Assembly (NCBI RefSeq): GCF_001953885.1
Contig: NZ_MQUS01000015.1
Location: 193,603-231,475 of the forward strand
DNA from: Streptomyces sp. IMTB 2501
Lineage (GTDB): Bacteria; Actinomycetota; Actinomycetes; Streptomycetales; Streptomycetaceae
Direction: 5' to 3'
DNA: 37,873 bases
Made by a program: the position numbers and the translations under genes. The notes beneath the pieces were generated by a model, which saw only the letters and a list, made by a program, of their open reading frames with translations, was not told where the DNA came from and made no database searches. Each line of letters opens with the position of its first letter. The stretch's first letter is position 1. Below are positions 9,205-16,311 of this stretch, piece by piece.

Positions 9205-9294
9205 CCTTGGCGAGGATGAACACCTTGGTGAGGATGAACCCCCTGCTGATGATTAATGCCCTCCTGATGATTAATCCACTGGCGATGATTAGAG
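9205..9294. repeat. Five degenerate 18-bp tandem repeats in a divergent promoter
   Basis: Consecutive 18-bp units start at 9205, 9223, 9241, 9259 and 9277 with no gaps. Units 1-2 read CCTTGG(C/T)GAGGATGAAC; units 3-4 read CCCT(G/C)CTGATGATTAAT; unit 5 is CACTGGCGATGATTAGAG. The common core is CTGATGATTAA / TGGNGAGGATGAA. The block is much richer in A and T than its surroundings and lies between marR and the SMP-30 gene, so it is likely an operator array overlapping both promoters. Confidence 0.7.
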
Positions 9295-9352
9295 TACTAA
9301 CATAGCTTGGCATCCGTCATGCAATGAGCAGCCGAACCGAGAGGCACCTGTC

Positions 9353-10336
9353 GTGTCCCGTTCGATCCACCGCCGTACCTTCCTGACCGGCGCCGCCGCC
9401 GCGGCCGTCGCCGTCGCCGCACCCCGGGCGGCCGCGGCCACCGGCCCCCGCATCTCGACCGCCTTCACCCTCCCCGACGACCGCGCCTACCCCGAGGGCA
9501 TCGCCCTCGACCCCCGCACGGGCGACGCGTACGTCGGCTCCTACACGACCGGCGCGATCTACCGCGCCGCCGCCGGCAGCCACACCGCCGAGGTCTTCCT
9601 GCCGGCCGGCACGGACGGCCGTACGACGGCCAACGGCCTGAAGGCCGACCGGGCGGGCCGGCTCTGGGTCATCGACCACACCACCGGGGTCGATGTGTAC
9701 GACCTGCGCGACCGCTCCCTGCTGGCCCGTTTCGAGGTACCGGCGGGCGACCCACGCTTCCTGAACGACCTCGTGATCACCGCGGACGGCACCGCGTACG
9801 TCACCGACAGCGTGCGTCCGGTGGTCTACCGGATCACCCCGGCCGACCTGGCCCGCGCGCACGGCGGCCGGGCGCCGCTGATCGCGCGGTACGACCTGAG
9901 CGGGGCCGTCCCCTCGCACGGGCCGGACGCCTACACCCTGAACGGCATCGCCGCCGACGCCACCGGACGCCGGCTGTTCGTGGTCGACATGACCGGCGGC
10001 GGCCTGTACCGGGTCGACGTGACCGACGGCACGGTACGCCAAGTCACCCTGCACGGCGGTGACTTGCTGCACGGCGACGGCCTTGGCCTGTCCCACCGCA
10101 CCCTGTGGGCCGCCCACAACGCGAGCAACACCCTGACCCGCTGGCACCTCTCCCCCGACGGCGCCGAGGCCCACCTGAGCCGCACCCTGACCGACCCCGC
10201 CCTCCAGATCCCCACCACCCTGGCCCACACCCCGCGCGGCCTGCTCGTCGTCCGCTCCCAGTTCGACAAGGGCGGCCCGATGGGCCAGGGCACACCGACG
10301 ACACCGTTCACGGTGGTGCGGGTGACGGGGATGTGA
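9353..10336 (+). CDS. Tat-exported SMP-30/gluconolactonase-like beta-propeller protein
   Basis: A 327-residue protein with a twin-arginine signal (HRRTFLTG followed by an Ala-rich hydrophobic core, cleavage likely near residue 30). Repeated propeller strands follow (YPEGIALDPRTGDAYVGS, TTANGLKADRAGRLWVID, FLNDLVITADGTAYVTDS, LNGIAADATGRRLFVVD), typical of the SMP-30/gluconolactonase/LRE superfamily. These are often calcium-dependent lactonases, but many members have no known substrate. The GTG start at 9353 follows GAGAGG. Exported probably as a folded periplasmic or extracellular protein. It is divergent from marR and likely controlled by it through the 18-bp repeats. Confidence 0.82.
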   Translation: MSRSIHRRTFLTGAAAAAVAVAAPRAAAATGPRISTAFTLPDDRAYPEGIALDPRTGDAYVGSYTTGAIYRAAAGSHTAEVFLPAGTDGRTTANGLKADRAGRLWVIDHTTGVDVYDLRDRSLLARFEVPAGDPRFLNDLVITADGTAYVTDSVRPVVYRITPADLARAHGGRAPLIARYDLSGAVPSHGPDAYTLNGIAADATGRRLFVVDMTGGGLYRVDVTDGTVRQVTLHGGDLLHGDGLGLSHRTLWAAHNASNTLTRWHLSPDGAEAHLSRTLTDPALQIPTTLAHTPRGLLVVRSQFDKGGPMGQGTPTTPFTVVRVTGM

Positions 10337-10368
10337 CCGGTCGACCCTCGTCCCACTTCACCGAGTTG

Positions 10369-11613
10369 TCACGTCCAGCCCGCGGATCCGTGTGATGCGC
10401 GGTTGCGCCACCGGGTGACGGCCCACAGGACATTGACGCCGCCCAGGGTGATCAGGACTGCCGCCGAGTCGGCATTGCCCGCAAGGCCGTGCCCCGGGCC
10501 CAGTCCCCGCGCCGCGCGGATCAGCAGGGTGACGTCGACGGGAAGTGTGACGACGGCCATGAACGCCAGGCACGCCACCGTGCCGACCACGAGGACGACG
10601 CTGTAGAGGCGAACGGCCCGGCGCTCGTGCGGGGGCAGCCGGGAGCTCGGGTCATCGGCCCCGGTGGTCCGGCCGGGGCACAGCGGTCGCACCGCCCGCC
10701 GGAACACGTACCGCGCGTGGGCGAGACCGTCGCCGTACAGGTTCCGGCAAGCGGTGACGTCCTGGAGGACGAAGTACAGGTCCGTGCGCGTGAACACCAT
10801 GAGCTGGAAGGGCAACGGCATCAGGGCCAGCAGCAGGGCCGCGGACAGCAGCCGGTGGGCCGTCGTACCGGGGCCCGTCAGGGCGAGGGTCAGGACCAGG
10901 GACGATGCGACGGACAGGTTGAGGGCGATGCCGGCCAGGTAGGCCGTCAGCCGATGGCGGCGGGGTGCGAGCTCGATGCCGCTGATGTCCGTCTGCATGA
11001 CGAGGAACTGCAGCCGGGTGCCCAGCCGCATCCTCCCCGGCACGCCCGCGGCGCGCGCGGTGACCAGGTGCGCCAGCTCATGGGCCAGCACCAGCGCCCA
11101 CCCGGCTGCCGCCCCGGTGAGCAGGACCAGGCTGCCGTGCGGGCTCCACAGCAGGTCGCGATAGCCCGGCAGCAGGCCGGGACGGCGGATCAGGACGACG
11201 ACGGCAGCCGCCAGCAGCGCTCCGACGAGCACGGCAAGCGCCGGGTGCAGGGCGAACCGGACATGGTGGGGGCGCAACCATGGCAGGGACGCGCGCGGCG
11301 GTTCGGCGTCCGTGATCGGGCACTCCCCGATCCGCGCCACGAACCCCAGAGCGGCCAGATCCCTGACGAAGTCCGTGATCTCGAACTCCTCGCCGGTCTC
11401 GTCACGCAGCGTCTCCGCCGTGCGGGCCACGCTCAGCCCCTCGCCCAGGAGTTCCACCGCCCGGGCCCCGGCCTCCGGCATGGCGACGAAGGTCCGGGTG
11501 ACGATCCGGCCCACGATCCACTCGTCCCCGTCACGCCGCACCGCCAGCTCATGCAGCAGGACGCGGTCCGACGGTTCGATTCGGGGAAGGCCCTCCGCCG
11601 CGGTGTCCGTCAC
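10369..11613 (-). CDS. PqqD-like/M50 metallopeptidase membrane protein
   Basis: A 414-residue membrane protein. Residues about 12-98 form a PqqD/RRE-like winged-helix domain (TFVAMPEAGARAVELLGEGLSV, then EITDFVRDLAALGFV). It is followed by about six membrane segments and the site-2-protease-type motif HELAH (H178, E179, H182) in WALVLAHELAHLV, with a later RTDLYFVLQD segment that may supply the further metal ligand. This architecture matches peptide zinc metalloprotease proteins (YydH-like) found in RiPP loci, where they are thought to cleave or export modified peptides. The GTG start at 11613 overlaps the stop of the upstream E1-like gene by 4 nt, so the two are translationally coupled. The substrate is inferred to be the 25-residue peptide encoded at 12922. 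Confidence 0.8.
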   Translation of the reverse strand: MTDTAAEGLPRIEPSDRVLLHELAVRRDGDEWIVGRIVTRTFVAMPEAGARAVELLGEGLSVARTAETLRDETGEEFEITDFVRDLAALGFVARIGECPITDAEPPRASLPWLRPHHVRFALHPALAVLVGALLAAAVVVLIRRPGLLPGYRDLLWSPHGSLVLLTGAAAGWALVLAHELAHLVTARAAGVPGRMRLGTRLQFLVMQTDISGIELAPRRHRLTAYLAGIALNLSVASSLVLTLALTGPGTTAHRLLSAALLLALMPLPFQLMVFTRTDLYFVLQDVTACRNLYGDGLAHARYVFRRAVRPLCPGRTTGADDPSSRLPPHERRAVRLYSVVLVVGTVACLAFMAVVTLPVDVTLLIRAARGLGPGHGLAGNADSAAVLITLGGVNVLWAVTRWRNRASHGSAGWT

Positions 11614-12794
11614 GAGGGATCCCCGGGTCCCCGGTGCGCGGCCGGTTCCGCCCGGCAGGCGGGGCAGTCGGGGCGCCGGTCCGAGCGCTGCTCGATCGTG
11701 TCGCCGGGCACCATGAGATTGAGGCCGAACCGGTATCCGGGGTCGACCGGAGGGACACCGCACAGCAGCGTGATGGCGGCATGGGCGAGCAGACCGCCGG
11801 ACAGGCCCGCGGTCACGGCGTTGACCGGATTCCACGGCATCCGCGGCGAGGCGACATCCTCGTGCTGGCCGGGCGCGAGCCGCAGATCGCGCCGCTCGGC
11901 CTCCGCGCTGCGCAGGCACTCCCAGCAGGCACCCCGGCCCGGCGTGAAGACCCCGACACTCACCAGCGGACCCCGGTAACCGGCTTCGGCCCACGACGTG
12001 CCGGTGGCCAGGCAGACCCGGTTGGCCCAGCTGCGGATGACCGCGGGGCGGTCGGCGGCCAGCAGCAGTACGTCGTACCGCGACCCGCCGCCGGAGCCGT
12101 CGCAAACGCCGGAAAGCAGCTCTTCGAGGTCCGCCGGCCCGCGTACCTCGCGGCGCTCGCCGGTGACCGTCGTGTCCGAGTTCAGGGCGTGCAACGCCGT
12201 CAGCGCCGCGTCGATCTTGGGCGTACCGAGGTCGCGCTCGCGAAAGAGGGTCTGCCGGTTGAGGTTGGACAGCTCGACGACATCCGGGTCGACGCAGTGC
12301 AGCCGCCCCACTCCGGAGGCCACCAGGTCCCGTGCGGCGGCGCCGCCGGTACCGCCGACGCCGATCAACAGGACCCGGGCACGGCGCAGCCGCAGCTGCG
12401 GCTCCCAGGAACTCTCCCTCGGCCGGAGATCCATCCAGCGCAGCAGGGTCATGCCCCTGCTGTACCGCTCCCGTTCCCGCTCGGACAGCTCCGCCGGCAC
12501 GGCGGCACCGGCATCCTCCACGAACCCGGCCATGGTCAGATCCGTCATCGCCTGGACGATGTCCGGGGCCGGCAGCCGTGATCCCGGATGGCGGCGGGAC
12601 ACCTCGGCGACGATCTCCTCGGCGTTCCGCGTGCCGTCCATGGCCTCGACCAGCGTCCACACCCAGCCGTCGGGATCCCTGACCTCGGCACCGATGCCGT
12701 GGACGACGCTCCCGAGCCGCACATGGCCGTCAACGGTTCGATAGGCCCGGTGCTCCGGCTTGATCCGAGGCCGCCGCATCGCGGGAACCGTCAT
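11610..12794 (-). CDS. ThiF/E1-like adenylating enzyme with N-terminal RRE-like domain
   Basis: A 394-residue protein. Residues about 10-95 resemble a PqqD/RRE-type peptide-binding domain (WTLVEAMDGTRNAEEIVAEV, then IVQAMTDLTMAGFVED). Residues 135-380 form an E1-like fold: GVGGTG (145-150), DPDVVELSNLNRQTLF (169-184), a conserved Lys (193), and two CxxC zinc pairs (C290/C293 and C377/C380). Such enzymes adenylate a C-terminal carboxylate, as in ThiF, MoeB and the MccB peptide modifier. The ATG at 12794 is the best start; the frame is open upstream but the extra sequence spans the divergent promoter. A GAGGAG lies 12 nt upstream. No catalytic thiol equivalent to ThiF can be assigned with certainty. 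It likely acts on the divergent 25-residue peptide. Confidence 0.82.
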   Translation of the reverse strand: MTVPAMRRPRIKPEHRAYRTVDGHVRLGSVVHGIGAEVRDPDGWVWTLVEAMDGTRNAEEIVAEVSRRHPGSRLPAPDIVQAMTDLTMAGFVEDAGAAVPAELSERERERYSRGMTLLRWMDLRPRESSWEPQLRLRRARVLLIGVGGTGGAAARDLVASGVGRLHCVDPDVVELSNLNRQTLFRERDLGTPKIDAALTALHALNSDTTVTGERREVRGPADLEELLSGVCDGSGGGSRYDVLLLAADRPAVIRSWANRVCLATGTSWAEAGYRGPLVSVGVFTPGRGACWECLRSAEAERRDLRLAPGQHEDVASPRMPWNPVNAVTAGLSGGLLAHAAITLLCGVPPVDPGYRFGLNLMVPGDTIEQRSDRRPDCPACRAEPAAHRGPGDPS

Positions 12795-12826
12795 CTTCGC
12801 GCCAATCTCCTCAGCCCAACTCCCCG

Positions 12827-12842
12827 AATGACAATGGTCATT
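12827..12842. promoter_or_regulatory. Palindrome between divergent RiPP-like operons
   Basis: AATGACAATGGTCATT is a 16-bp palindrome with seven of eight pairs matching. It lies 32 bp upstream of the E1-like start and 79 bp upstream of the small peptide start. It overlaps a TTGACA-like hexamer (12841-12846). Its placement suits an operator acting on both directions. It loosely recalls Fur/Zur-type boxes but does not match a consensus I can state. Confidence 0.4.
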
Positions 12843-12921
12843 GACAAGAGTCGTCCGCTGAGCGAACGCTGGCAAGAGCACATCAACCACGCACGCCACA
12901 GCCCCACCGGGAGGACACGGC

Positions 12922-12999
12922 ATGCCGAACAAGATCGAGATCCGTCCGCTGGACAAGAAGGAGACCACCAGCGACAGCGGCGGCAACGGCGGCGCCTGA
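12922..12999 (+). CDS. Putative 25-residue RiPP precursor-like peptide
   Basis: A 25-codon gene, too short for routine gene finding. ATG 12922 is preceded by GGGAGGA six nt upstream, among the best ribosome binding sites in the window. The peptide begins MPNKIEIRPL, has a charged Lys/Asp/Glu centre, then Thr/Ser, and ends SGGNGGA. It has no Cys and no signal peptide. The stop is 13 nt before the M14 carboxypeptidase-like start, and it is divergent from the E1-like/M50 pair. RRE-like domains on both those proteins would bind a leader such as KIEIRPL. The Gly-Gly pairs near the C-terminus recall ThiS/MoaD-type carriers activated by E1 enzymes. I do not recognise the peptide family; the role is inferred from context. 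Confidence 0.65.
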   Translation: MPNKIEIRPLDKKETTSDSGGNGGA

Positions 13000-13012
13000 C
13001 CACACACGGACG

Positions 13013-14323
13013 ATGAACCGGTACCCCACGGTCGCGGAAGTCACCGAGTCGGCACGGCAGTTGGTCTCCCGGTTCCCCGGAGCAGGCCGCCTGCACCGGA
13101 TCGGGACGTCCCGGGCGGGCCGCCCGGTCCTGATGCTGTCCGTGGGACACGGGCCGCGTCACATCCTGGTGGTCGCCCGGCCGCACCCCGACGAGCCGGT
13201 CGGCGCCGCGACCGCCCTCGCGCTGGCGGAGCAAGTGGCACACGGCGACCGGCTGTCCGCGGCGACAGACCCCGCCATCGTCACCTGGGACATCATTCTG
13301 TGCCTGGACCCGGACGGCGCCGCGCTGAGTGAGGGAATCGAAGAGGCGACGGCCGGGCCCGGCCACACCCTGGCAGGCTATTTCCGCACCGCCTACCGCC
13401 CGGTCGCGGCGGAACAGCCGGAGTGGGCACCGATCGAATCGCGGCAGCTCCCGGAGAGCCGGACGCTGTTCCGTGTGATCGACGAACTGCGTCCGATTCT
13501 CCAGTGCTCCCTGCACGGCGTCGAAGCGGGCGGCAGCTGGGTCCAGCTGACCCGCGACCTCCCCGGGCTCGCCGTACCGTTCCGTACGTCCGCCACGGAA
13601 CTCGGCATTCCGGTCCAGCACGGCACGTTCGACGCCCTGTACTGGGAGAACCCCAGCCCCGGGGTCTACGTCCTGCCACCGCCGGACAGCACCGGCCGCC
13701 TGGCGGCCGGGTCCGAGAACATCGGGTTGTCCACCTGGTGCGCACCTCTGCGGTACGGCGGTGTCACGGCGATCGTCGAAGTCCCCATGTGGGCAACCGA
13801 CATGGCCGACGATCCGTCCCCGCACCCGGAAGCCGCTCCCGCACTGCGCGAACTGGCCGGGCTGGTACGGGAGGGAGGACGGCAGGTGACGGCCGTCCTC
13901 GACAAGGCCCGCGCATTCCTGCCACCGGCCCAGGACAGCCCGCCCAGACGCGTGCTGGAGTGGATGGCCGGCGGTCTGTACGACCTGGTCGCCGACTCCT
14001 GGGAACCGCTCGCCCGGCAGGCGGCCGCCGCAGTACACCCCGGCGATCCGCGCCGGTTGACGACGGCCCAGGTCTGCGCCCTGGACATCGTGGCCCGCCG
14101 CCAACCGCTCCGCGCGGCAGGTCTTCTGCTACGGCTGCTGAGGACGGCGGACGACCCCGCCGCCCCCGCTCTGCACCGCGACCTGGACGAACTCTTCACC
14201 GCGTGGTGCACGGACTTCGAGAAGGCCCTGCGGCTGCGCTGGGTGCCGGTGCCCCGTCAAGTGCAACACCAGTCACGCACGGTCGTGGCAACCGCCGAGA
14301 CCGCACTGACGGCCCTGCGGTGA
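13013..14323 (+). CDS. M14 family zinc carboxypeptidase-like protein
   Basis: A 436-residue cytoplasmic protein with the M14 metal and catalytic pattern: HPDE (H58 and E61, in ARPHPDEPVGAA), a third ligand H168 (QCSLHGVEAGG), and a probable catalytic Glu at 256 (TAIVEVPMW). M14 enzymes remove C-terminal residues or hydrolyse related amide bonds. Residues about 270-436 form an extra helical region without a family I know. It starts 13 nt after the small peptide gene and has no strong ribosome binding site of its own, so translational coupling is likely. In this setting it may trim the C-terminus of the peptide, or inactivate or release the modified product. Confidence 0.78.
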   Translation: MNRYPTVAEVTESARQLVSRFPGAGRLHRIGTSRAGRPVLMLSVGHGPRHILVVARPHPDEPVGAATALALAEQVAHGDRLSAATDPAIVTWDIILCLDPDGAALSEGIEEATAGPGHTLAGYFRTAYRPVAAEQPEWAPIESRQLPESRTLFRVIDELRPILQCSLHGVEAGGSWVQLTRDLPGLAVPFRTSATELGIPVQHGTFDALYWENPSPGVYVLPPPDSTGRLAAGSENIGLSTWCAPLRYGGVTAIVEVPMWATDMADDPSPHPEAAPALRELAGLVREGGRQVTAVLDKARAFLPPAQDSPPRRVLEWMAGGLYDLVADSWEPLARQAAAAVHPGDPRRLTTAQVCALDIVARRQPLRAAGLLLRLLRTADDPAAPALHRDLDELFTAWCTDFEKALRLRWVPVPRQVQHQSRTVVATAETALTALR

Positions 14324-14809
14324 ACCCGACACCGGTCCGGCACCGCTGCACGTTGAAGCGGAACGTGATCGAGATCGGCGGCCACAGCGGTGCGCCTTCG
14401 AGCCGATCTGCCAGCGAATGCGGATCACATCGTTGCGCAGCCCCACAGGAAAGCCGGAGCCTCGCCAACCCCCAGTGCAGCAATCGCACTTCTTCGACCG
14501 CAGGGATCCCGTCCTCGTGCCGGTGACGTCATCGGGAATGTTGTCGGCCAGGTCGCCCCGGGCCTCTTCCTCGGCTTCCGTGTCCTGCCACTCGGCGGCA
14601 CCGGTACGTTCGGCAGCGCCTCGTCGTGATCGTCCAGTTCACCGACGACCTACCGCTCGCGCAACTTCCCCTGCTCTCCGCTCCGTTCGGGCCGGGCCGC
14701 CCGCTTTCGGACGCCGATCACCCCGCCGCGATCACGACTGCGGCCACTCTACGGCGGCCGGGCAGCCGGGGCCTTGGCGCAGGTGGTCCGCACGCGGGGC
14801 GGCCGGGGT
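14324..14809. other. Gene-poor region after the M14 gene
   Basis: Short open frames occur on both strands but none has a ribosome binding site with a convincing protein. A plus-strand frame from 14626 (MIVQFTDDLPLAQLPLLSAPFGPGRPL) has coding-like composition and may be the remnant of a lost gene. I see no RNA gene or transposon end. Confidence 0.35.
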
Positions 14810-15286
14810 TCAGAGGGCGGCCGCCCGGCGGCGCACCACTGCGGCCTGGATGCCGAGGGTGACGGCCAAGTAGAGGTAGATCGTGGAGAATCCGAGCACG
14901 CCGGCCTTGGCCGAGTGGTCGATCCACGCGTCCATGCCGAAGTGCACGGCCATCGAGACCAGCCACAGAACCACGGTGATCACCGTGCCCTTGCAGAGGG
15001 CCTCACCGGCCGGGTCACGCCACACCTGCATGGTCAGCGCCCGTACGGCCCCGAAGGCGGCGGCGACCACGAAGCTCAGGCAGACGAGGGTCAGGGTGGT
15101 GGCGGACAGCGGGTGATGGGTCGTCACCGACTTCACCCCGAACGCCATGGCGGCCACGCCGAGCACCGCGAGCACTCCGAGCAGGACGATCGGCGCGGAC
15201 TTGCGCATCGGACGCGCGCGCAGCTGCCGGGTTATGAGCAGCGCCAGGATGACGAGCCCGATCAGAGCGCTGGTGGTGTTGTTCAC
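14810..15286 (-). CDS. DUF1453/CcdC-like integral membrane protein
   Basis: A 158-residue protein with four or five hydrophobic segments: ALIGLVILALLI near the N-terminus, IVLLGVLAVLGVAAMAFGV, TLTLVCLSFVVAAAFGAVRAL, TVITVVLWLVSMAVHF, and IYLYLAVTLGIQAAVV. The motif LITRQLRARPMRKSAPIVLLG after the first segment is typical of DUF1453 proteins. The GTG start at 15286 has a perfect AAGGAGG eight nt upstream, implying strong translation. No function is established for the family in Streptomyces, and no neighbour suggests one. Confidence 0.75.
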   Translation of the reverse strand: MNNTTSALIGLVILALLITRQLRARPMRKSAPIVLLGVLAVLGVAAMAFGVKSVTTHHPLSATTLTLVCLSFVVAAAFGAVRALTMQVWRDPAGEALCKGTVITVVLWLVSMAVHFGMDAWIDHSAKAGVLGFSTIYLYLAVTLGIQAAVVRRRAAAL

Positions 15287-15441
15287 GCGCGGAACCTCCT
15301 TGGGTTTTTTTCTTTCGCGTCCGGCCGCAGACCCGCTGTGCGCAAAGCCGCGACGGCGAGGAGCAGGTTATCCAATAAGACAGCGATCTCGCCTACTCAT
15401 CCTTGTCAAACAGGGTTTTTTCCAGCCCTGGATCCAGACCT

Positions 15442-15526
15442 TCTCCACCTCGGGGTGGAGAGGACCTCGGGCCGGAAGGCTTCTCCACCCGGAGGTGGAG
15501 AAGATCATCTCCACCCCGGGGCGGAG
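15442..15526. repeat. Cluster of three related palindromes
   Basis: Three copies of one hairpin type: TCTCCACC-N4-GGTGGAGA at 15442-15461, TTCTCCACC-N4-GGTGGAGAA at 15481-15502, and CTCCACC-N4-GGCGGAG (one mismatch) at 15509-15526. Centres are 40 and 26 bp apart. The loops differ (TCGG, CGGA, CCGG) while the arms are conserved. None is followed by a T-tract. Confidence 0.75.
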
Positions 15527-16264
15527 GCGCGACCACACTGCATTCCCATAACCTCGAAGGGCCGCGGTTCACGCGGTGAAGGGCGGGAAGAAACGTCCGA
15601 ACAGTGGCGCACCATCAGAGGACGAATGAGTGCGTCGGCCGTTTCCCGCCTTCGAACCGGGTCGCCCGTACCCCCGTCGGGCGGCCCGGTTACGAGCCGG
15701 TAACCCCGGATTGCGCTTCCGGAAAGTAAGATCGGCGACAAGCCTGGGCCAACGTCACGCAAAACCGATGCGGTCGACCACCCCGGGGCCGGCCTCGACA
15801 GAAGTCGACGTGACCTGGGGAAATCGCTTTCCTATCACCCAGAGTCATGAGGCGACTACGGGGTTCCGCTTGCTGCGCGATCACGTGCGCCTTAGCCTGT
15901 CCCCTGGTCCCGGCGTCGGGCGATCCCCGCGCCGCCAATGACTAACTGGGGGAATCATGCGCACGGTCGGCATTTTCACGACCTTTTGCGGGCGGTCTAG
16001 CCGCAACACCGAGCAGTCGCTCTTCTGATCGTCGGTCCTTCACGCAGCCATAGGCGACCGGCCAGGCAATCGGAACCGCCTCGTCCTCGGCGGTTGACCG
16101 ACTCCTTGCCCCATGCCGTGCAAACCGGCATCTATGCCCCAGCCGCTCTGACCAGCCGGCTATCGGGGAAATCGGCCCATCAGTCTGCCGTCGGCGGATT
16201 AATTTCTCGCCGTACGGAACATTGACGACGCCGCTTACCCCTCCAGAAGAAACGTTGCGTTGAA

Positions 16265-16285
16265 CCGGAAAACCGCACATTCCGG
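16265..16285. promoter_or_regulatory. Inverted repeat upstream of the NB-ARC regulator
   Basis: CCGGAA-N9-TTCCGG, a perfect 6-bp inverted repeat one turn apart, 26 bp before the start of the regulator. A plausible autoregulatory operator, unproven. Confidence 0.35.
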
Positions 16286-16311
16286 CTAGACCACGAAACG
16301 GGGAACAGCAG

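Larger units (their letters stand above)
15287..16311. other. One-kilobase intergenic region at the cluster's left edge
   Basis: No convincing gene. It contains three clustered palindromes (15442-15526), a T-rich tract near 15415, a GGTTAC-N6-GTAACC inverted repeat at 15688-15705, and a TTGCCTGG half-motif on the minus strand at 16053-16060 or so (GCCAGGCAAT). The last 120 bp are less GC-rich and should hold the promoter of the NB-ARC regulator. An open minus-strand frame at 15942-16340 overlaps that promoter and has unlikely composition. Confidence 0.45.

Noticed and set aside
8621..9313. Minus-strand frame translating the 18-bp repeats as six-residue repeats
   Set aside because: It overlaps marR in another frame and loses any domain character after the repeats; the 18-bp periodicity makes a repeated peptide automatically.
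10489..11979. Plus-strand open frame of almost 500 codons opposite the M50 and E1-like genes
   Set aside because: The opposite strand encodes clear domains with catalytic motifs in two coupled genes; the composition of this frame is a shadow.
12827..12842. Palindrome considered as a definite Zur box
   Set aside because: The match is only general in shape; I cannot align it to a consensus with confidence, so it is reported only as a candidate operator.
14500..14620. Minus-strand stretch with an acidic sequence followed by a Cys-rich segment, considered as a second precursor peptide
   Set aside because: There is no ATG, GTG or TTG in frame before the acidic part and no ribosome binding site.
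15442..15526. The three palindromes considered as a CRISPR array
   Set aside because: Only three units, unequal short spacers and perfect dyad symmetry with variable loops; no cas genes.
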